Source of the DNA: Planctomycetota bacterium
GTDB lineage: Bacteria; Planctomycetota; UBA1135; GCA-002686595
Direction: 5' to 3'
Assembly: GCA_029259635.1 (NCBI GenBank)
Contig: JAJDEU010000056.1
Span: 1-64,000 of the forward strand
Length of the DNA: 64,000 nt
The translations under genes and the position numbers were made by a program. The notes beneath the pieces were generated by a model. The model was not told the origin of the DNA, searched no databases, and saw only the letters and a list, made by a program, of their open reading frames with translations. Below are positions 61,722 to 64,000 of this stretch, in pieces (position 1 is the first letter of the stretch; every line of letters begins with the position of its first letter).

Positions 61722-63863
61722 TCAGCGCCGCCCAGGCGTGGTGAACGTCGGAGCCCACACGCGCGGCCCCCAGACGGCTTGAGAGAAGCCGCCACTCACA
61801 CTCTCCGCATAGGGCGGATCGCAGACCACGCGCAGCTCGACCAGGTCGCCCGACTTGACGCCGGGCGGCGCGTCGAGCTTCAGAACAACGATGGGATTGA
61901 GCGGTTGGTCCGGAGTGCGACGCGGCAACCGGTAGCTCTCCAAAACCAGTTCGCCATTAACGTAGACATCGAGGTGCTGCTCTTCGCCGACCTCCGGCGC
62001 CGTGATGCTCTTCGCGAGCATCAGCATGCGCGAACCGTTTCCCCAGCGCTCGATCCAGCGCGCATCGGGTCCGAGCAGACGCGAGAAGACCGGAGCGGAG
62101 TCGGTCTCCGGTTGCCACAGCCACGGGAAGCAGCCGACCTGATAGGTCTCAAGTGGAGCTCGCGCTTTGATCAAGGCGGGCGCTGCGCCGAGGGGAATGA
62201 AGAGCAGCCACGCCGCGGCAAAGCGCGGCCACGCGCGGCTCTCTGCGCTCGCAGCAAGTGCACGCGATGCGCCGGCGACGACAAGCCCTACGCAGACGGC
62301 AACGACTCCGGCGACCGCGGGAACTAAGAGCGCATGTCCAACCAACAAATTGAAGGCCACTCCCGCGAGCCCCGCGGTGAAGACGCACAGTCCGAGTCGC
62401 TCGGGTTGATCGTGGCCATCGAGCTCTGCCGCTCGCATCGCTCTCGCGCCGGAGAATAAGGCCAGCAACAAGAAGGCGATCCCCAATCCCGCACCGACGA
62501 AGCCCTCCTCAGCAGCCCACTGCAAGTACTGGTTGTGCGCGTTCTCCTGGTACGGATTGAAGCTGCCGCCCGCATCGGGATCGTGATAGCGCGGGAGTGT
62601 GCTCGCGAAACGTCCCAACCCGACACCCGTCATGGGCTCGTCCGCAATCATCGCGGTTGCGGAACTCCAGAGGGCGTAGCGGTTTTCTACCAAGTAGTTC
62701 TGAGCGAAGTCAAAGCGCAGCGCGCGAACGCCGTCGCGTAAATAGCGCACTTCCATCATCTGCCCGACAGTGGCCTCCGGCAGGAGCTGTACGCCGATCG
62801 GCAGCAGCGATCCGATCGCGAGTGCGGCCAGCACAAGACGACGGACGCGACCGCGCGCATAGAGACTCCAGAGCACGACAAACGCGACGAGCGCTACACC
62901 GAACCCGAGAATCGCGGACTTCGAGCCGGAGAGTACGAGGAGCAAGAGACCGGAGGCGACCGCGATCAACGCGATTGGTTTTTGCCGCGGTGGTGCTGCG
63001 GCGTCTTGAGTCTTCAGCGAACGCCAAAGCCACCAACATGCGAGAGGGATCGCGAGAACCAGCGCCGTGCCGAGCGCGTTGCGATCGGGCAGCGGACGAT
63101 AGACACGGTCCAAGAAGGAGCTAGCCCGGGTTGCGATCGGCATCGCTGAACCGCGGAAGCCGACCAAAACTGCATAGGCGTTGACGAGGACGCCGCCTGG
63201 CAAAGCGACGGCCAGCGCGAAGGCGATGCGCCGCGGGAGGTCGCGATCTCGCAGCGCGACTTCGAGTGCAGCCCACGCGAGTAACAACATCTCAAGACGC
63301 TGGGCCAATCGAACGAGCGGATAGGTCGGATCCACCATCGATCGCGCGCCGAAGGGATCGAGCAGTACCGCTCGCAGGCTTTCGGAGAGCCACGGCGCCG
63401 AAGCCGGAGTCGCGAGCCAGGCGGCGTGCAACGCGGAGCCGGTCGACCAGGCAGCCCAGCCGAGTAGGATCGAGCGCAAGGAGAGGACCACGCCCGAAGC
63501 GCTTGAGCGCGGAGTCAGCAGGCCGTGCCACAGAAGCCAGGAGAGTGCGCCGCTAAAGAAGACGCGCTCGAGGGAGAAACCGAACAGCTCGACCAACGTG
63601 GGAAGCATCGGAACGACAAGCGCGGCTCCCGTCGCGAACGCGAGGACACGTCCGGCGCGGCGAGATTCGGAGCCACCGGAGCGCGCACCGACCAGCCAAG
63701 GCAAGACCAGACCTGCAGCTACAAAATACCAGCCCGCCCCGTCGCGTCCGATCAAGTGAAGTAGAGATGGTGCGACGACAACGATCGCGATTGCTCTCGA
63801 GAGCACGCCCACCCCGCCGTGATCTTCAGCGCCGCTCGGCGGTTTTGGGTCGCCGTCGTTCAT
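61722..63863 (-). CDS. O-antigen ligase / polymerase-like membrane protein (Wzy_C)
   Basis: A 713-residue membrane protein with about 12 hydrophobic segments. Near residue 420 lies RYHDPDAGGSFNPYQENAHN followed by QYLQWAAEEGFVGAGLGIAF, the Wzy_C-type motif with the conserved H-N-x-Y/F-L segment of O-antigen ligases (WaaL) and polymerases. The C-terminal 170 residues after the last helix are soluble and beta-rich. It likely joins or polymerises lipid-linked polysaccharide at the periplasmic face. It converges on the heptaheme gene with 13 bases between stops, and its start overlaps the upstream gene stop by ATGA. Confidence 0.82.
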   Translation of the reverse strand: MNDGDPKPPSGAEDHGGVGVLSRAIAIVVVAPSLLHLIGRDGAGWYFVAAGLVLPWLVGARSGGSESRRAGRVLAFATGAALVVPMLPTLVELFGFSLERVFFSGALSWLLWHGLLTPRSSASGVVLSLRSILLGWAAWSTGSALHAAWLATPASAPWLSESLRAVLLDPFGARSMVDPTYPLVRLAQRLEMLLLAWAALEVALRDRDLPRRIAFALAVALPGGVLVNAYAVLVGFRGSAMPIATRASSFLDRVYRPLPDRNALGTALVLAIPLACWWLWRSLKTQDAAAPPRQKPIALIAVASGLLLLVLSGSKSAILGFGVALVAFVVLWSLYARGRVRRLVLAALAIGSLLPIGVQLLPEATVGQMMEVRYLRDGVRALRFDFAQNYLVENRYALWSSATAMIADEPMTGVGLGRFASTLPRYHDPDAGGSFNPYQENAHNQYLQWAAEEGFVGAGLGIAFLLLALFSGARAMRAAELDGHDQPERLGLCVFTAGLAGVAFNLLVGHALLVPAVAGVVAVCVGLVVAGASRALAASAESRAWPRFAAAWLLFIPLGAAPALIKARAPLETYQVGCFPWLWQPETDSAPVFSRLLGPDARWIERWGNGSRMLMLAKSITAPEVGEEQHLDVYVNGELVLESYRLPRRTPDQPLNPIVVLKLDAPPGVKSGDLVELRVVCDPPYAESVSGGFSQAVWGPRVWAPTFTTPGRR

Positions 63864-64000
63864 CCCTTGCCGAATCCTTCGGGAAGCTCATCGGCATAGG
63901 GCGTCATCTCCGGCTCCAGGTCAACGTGAACCGCATCGGCCACACGGTTGATGTAGTTGAAGTAGCTCACGACTTGGATGGCATCGTGAATGCTGTCGTC
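63860..64000 (-). CDS. AhpD-like peroxidase-related protein, 3' fragment
   Basis: Only the last 46 codons are in the window; the 5' part lies beyond the right edge. The segment DDSIHDAIQVVSYFNYINRV with ADAVHVDLEPEM matches the C-terminus of carboxymuconolactone-decarboxylase-fold peroxidase-related proteins, where YFNxxNRxAxxxG is conserved. The catalytic Cys pair would be upstream and cannot be seen. The stop overlaps the Wzy-like start (ATGA), so the two are coupled. Confidence 0.7.
   Translation of the reverse strand, partial: DDSIHDAIQVVSYFNYINRVADAVHVDLEPEMTPYADELPEGFGKG

Noticed and set aside
1..64000. CRISPR arrays, prophage modules, tRNA genes or intact insertion sequences
   Set aside because: No regularly spaced repeats, phage structural or integrase motifs, cloverleaf or transposase signatures were found on reading both strands.

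Overview
The window is GC-rich bacterial chromosome from a diderm. LptE-like and BamD-like lipoproteins, an AsmA-type giant, several lipobox lipoproteins and a class A RNase P RNA all point to an outer-membrane-bearing bacterium. The style of the accessory genes suggests Planctomycetota or a close relative: a Ser/Thr kinase with a secretin-like sensor, AlkP/sulfatase-fold lipoproteins, a CRTAC1/ASPIC-UnbV protein, heme-and-TPR proteins, many GT-C membrane enzymes and a lysine-tailed histone-fold protein. That placement is inferred from gene content; no marker phylogeny was possible.

Layout. (1) 1-9.6 kb is a loosely organised accessory stretch: a decayed nucleotidyltransferase pair, a receptor-type kinase, a GT2/GT-C divergent pair, a double-GNAT protein, an ArsR-SRPBCC operon with a readable promoter/operator, a second GNAT and a lipoprotein. 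(2) 9.8-19.1 kb holds a minus-strand operon (damaged or split barrel lipoprotein, AlkP lipoprotein, zinc-knuckle SDR), facing a plus-strand GT-C + AlkP lipoprotein pair and two tandem paralogous exported proteins. (3) 19.2-24.9 kb has a translationally coupled trio (two dynamin-like GTPases and a polytopic membrane protein), a molybdopterin oxidoreductase and a PilZ protein. (4) 25.1-29.9 kb has a small secreted protein, an STT3-like membrane protein coupled to imidazolonepropionase, and an ECF-type sigma factor.

(5) 30.2-49.2 kb is a long, mostly co-directional housekeeping block: corC-recO-bamD-like-lptE, then ftsH-folP-cdaA/ybbR-glmM-tsaB, then alr, the AsmA-like giant, manC and ruvX, with a divergent histone-like gene inserted before alr. 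The cdaA-glmM neighbourhood matches the cdaA-cdaR-glmM operon of Firmicutes, but here the cyclase and the YbbR-like part are one polypeptide. Envelope assembly, c-di-AMP and peptidoglycan precursor synthesis therefore sit together. (6) 49.2-52.1 kb has a catalytically doubtful alpha/beta hydrolase, rnpB with promoter and terminator, a Nudix protein and a small Sm-like protein ending at a very strong terminator. (7) 52.1-64 kb has the FetAB-type ABC pair and a chain of coupled genes (CRTAC1 protein, two GT-C membrane proteins, heptaheme TPR cytochrome), facing an O-antigen-ligase-like protein and a truncated AhpD-like gene at the right edge.

No CRISPR array, intact transposase, prophage gene or tRNA was recognised. 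The observations most worth a second look are the CdaA-YbbR fusion beside glmM, the tailed bacterial histone, the paired dynamin-like GTPases with a third coupled membrane partner, the hydrolase that has lost its nucleophile, the split barrel lipoprotein with two in-frame UGA codons, and the leaderless ArsR promoter/operator.
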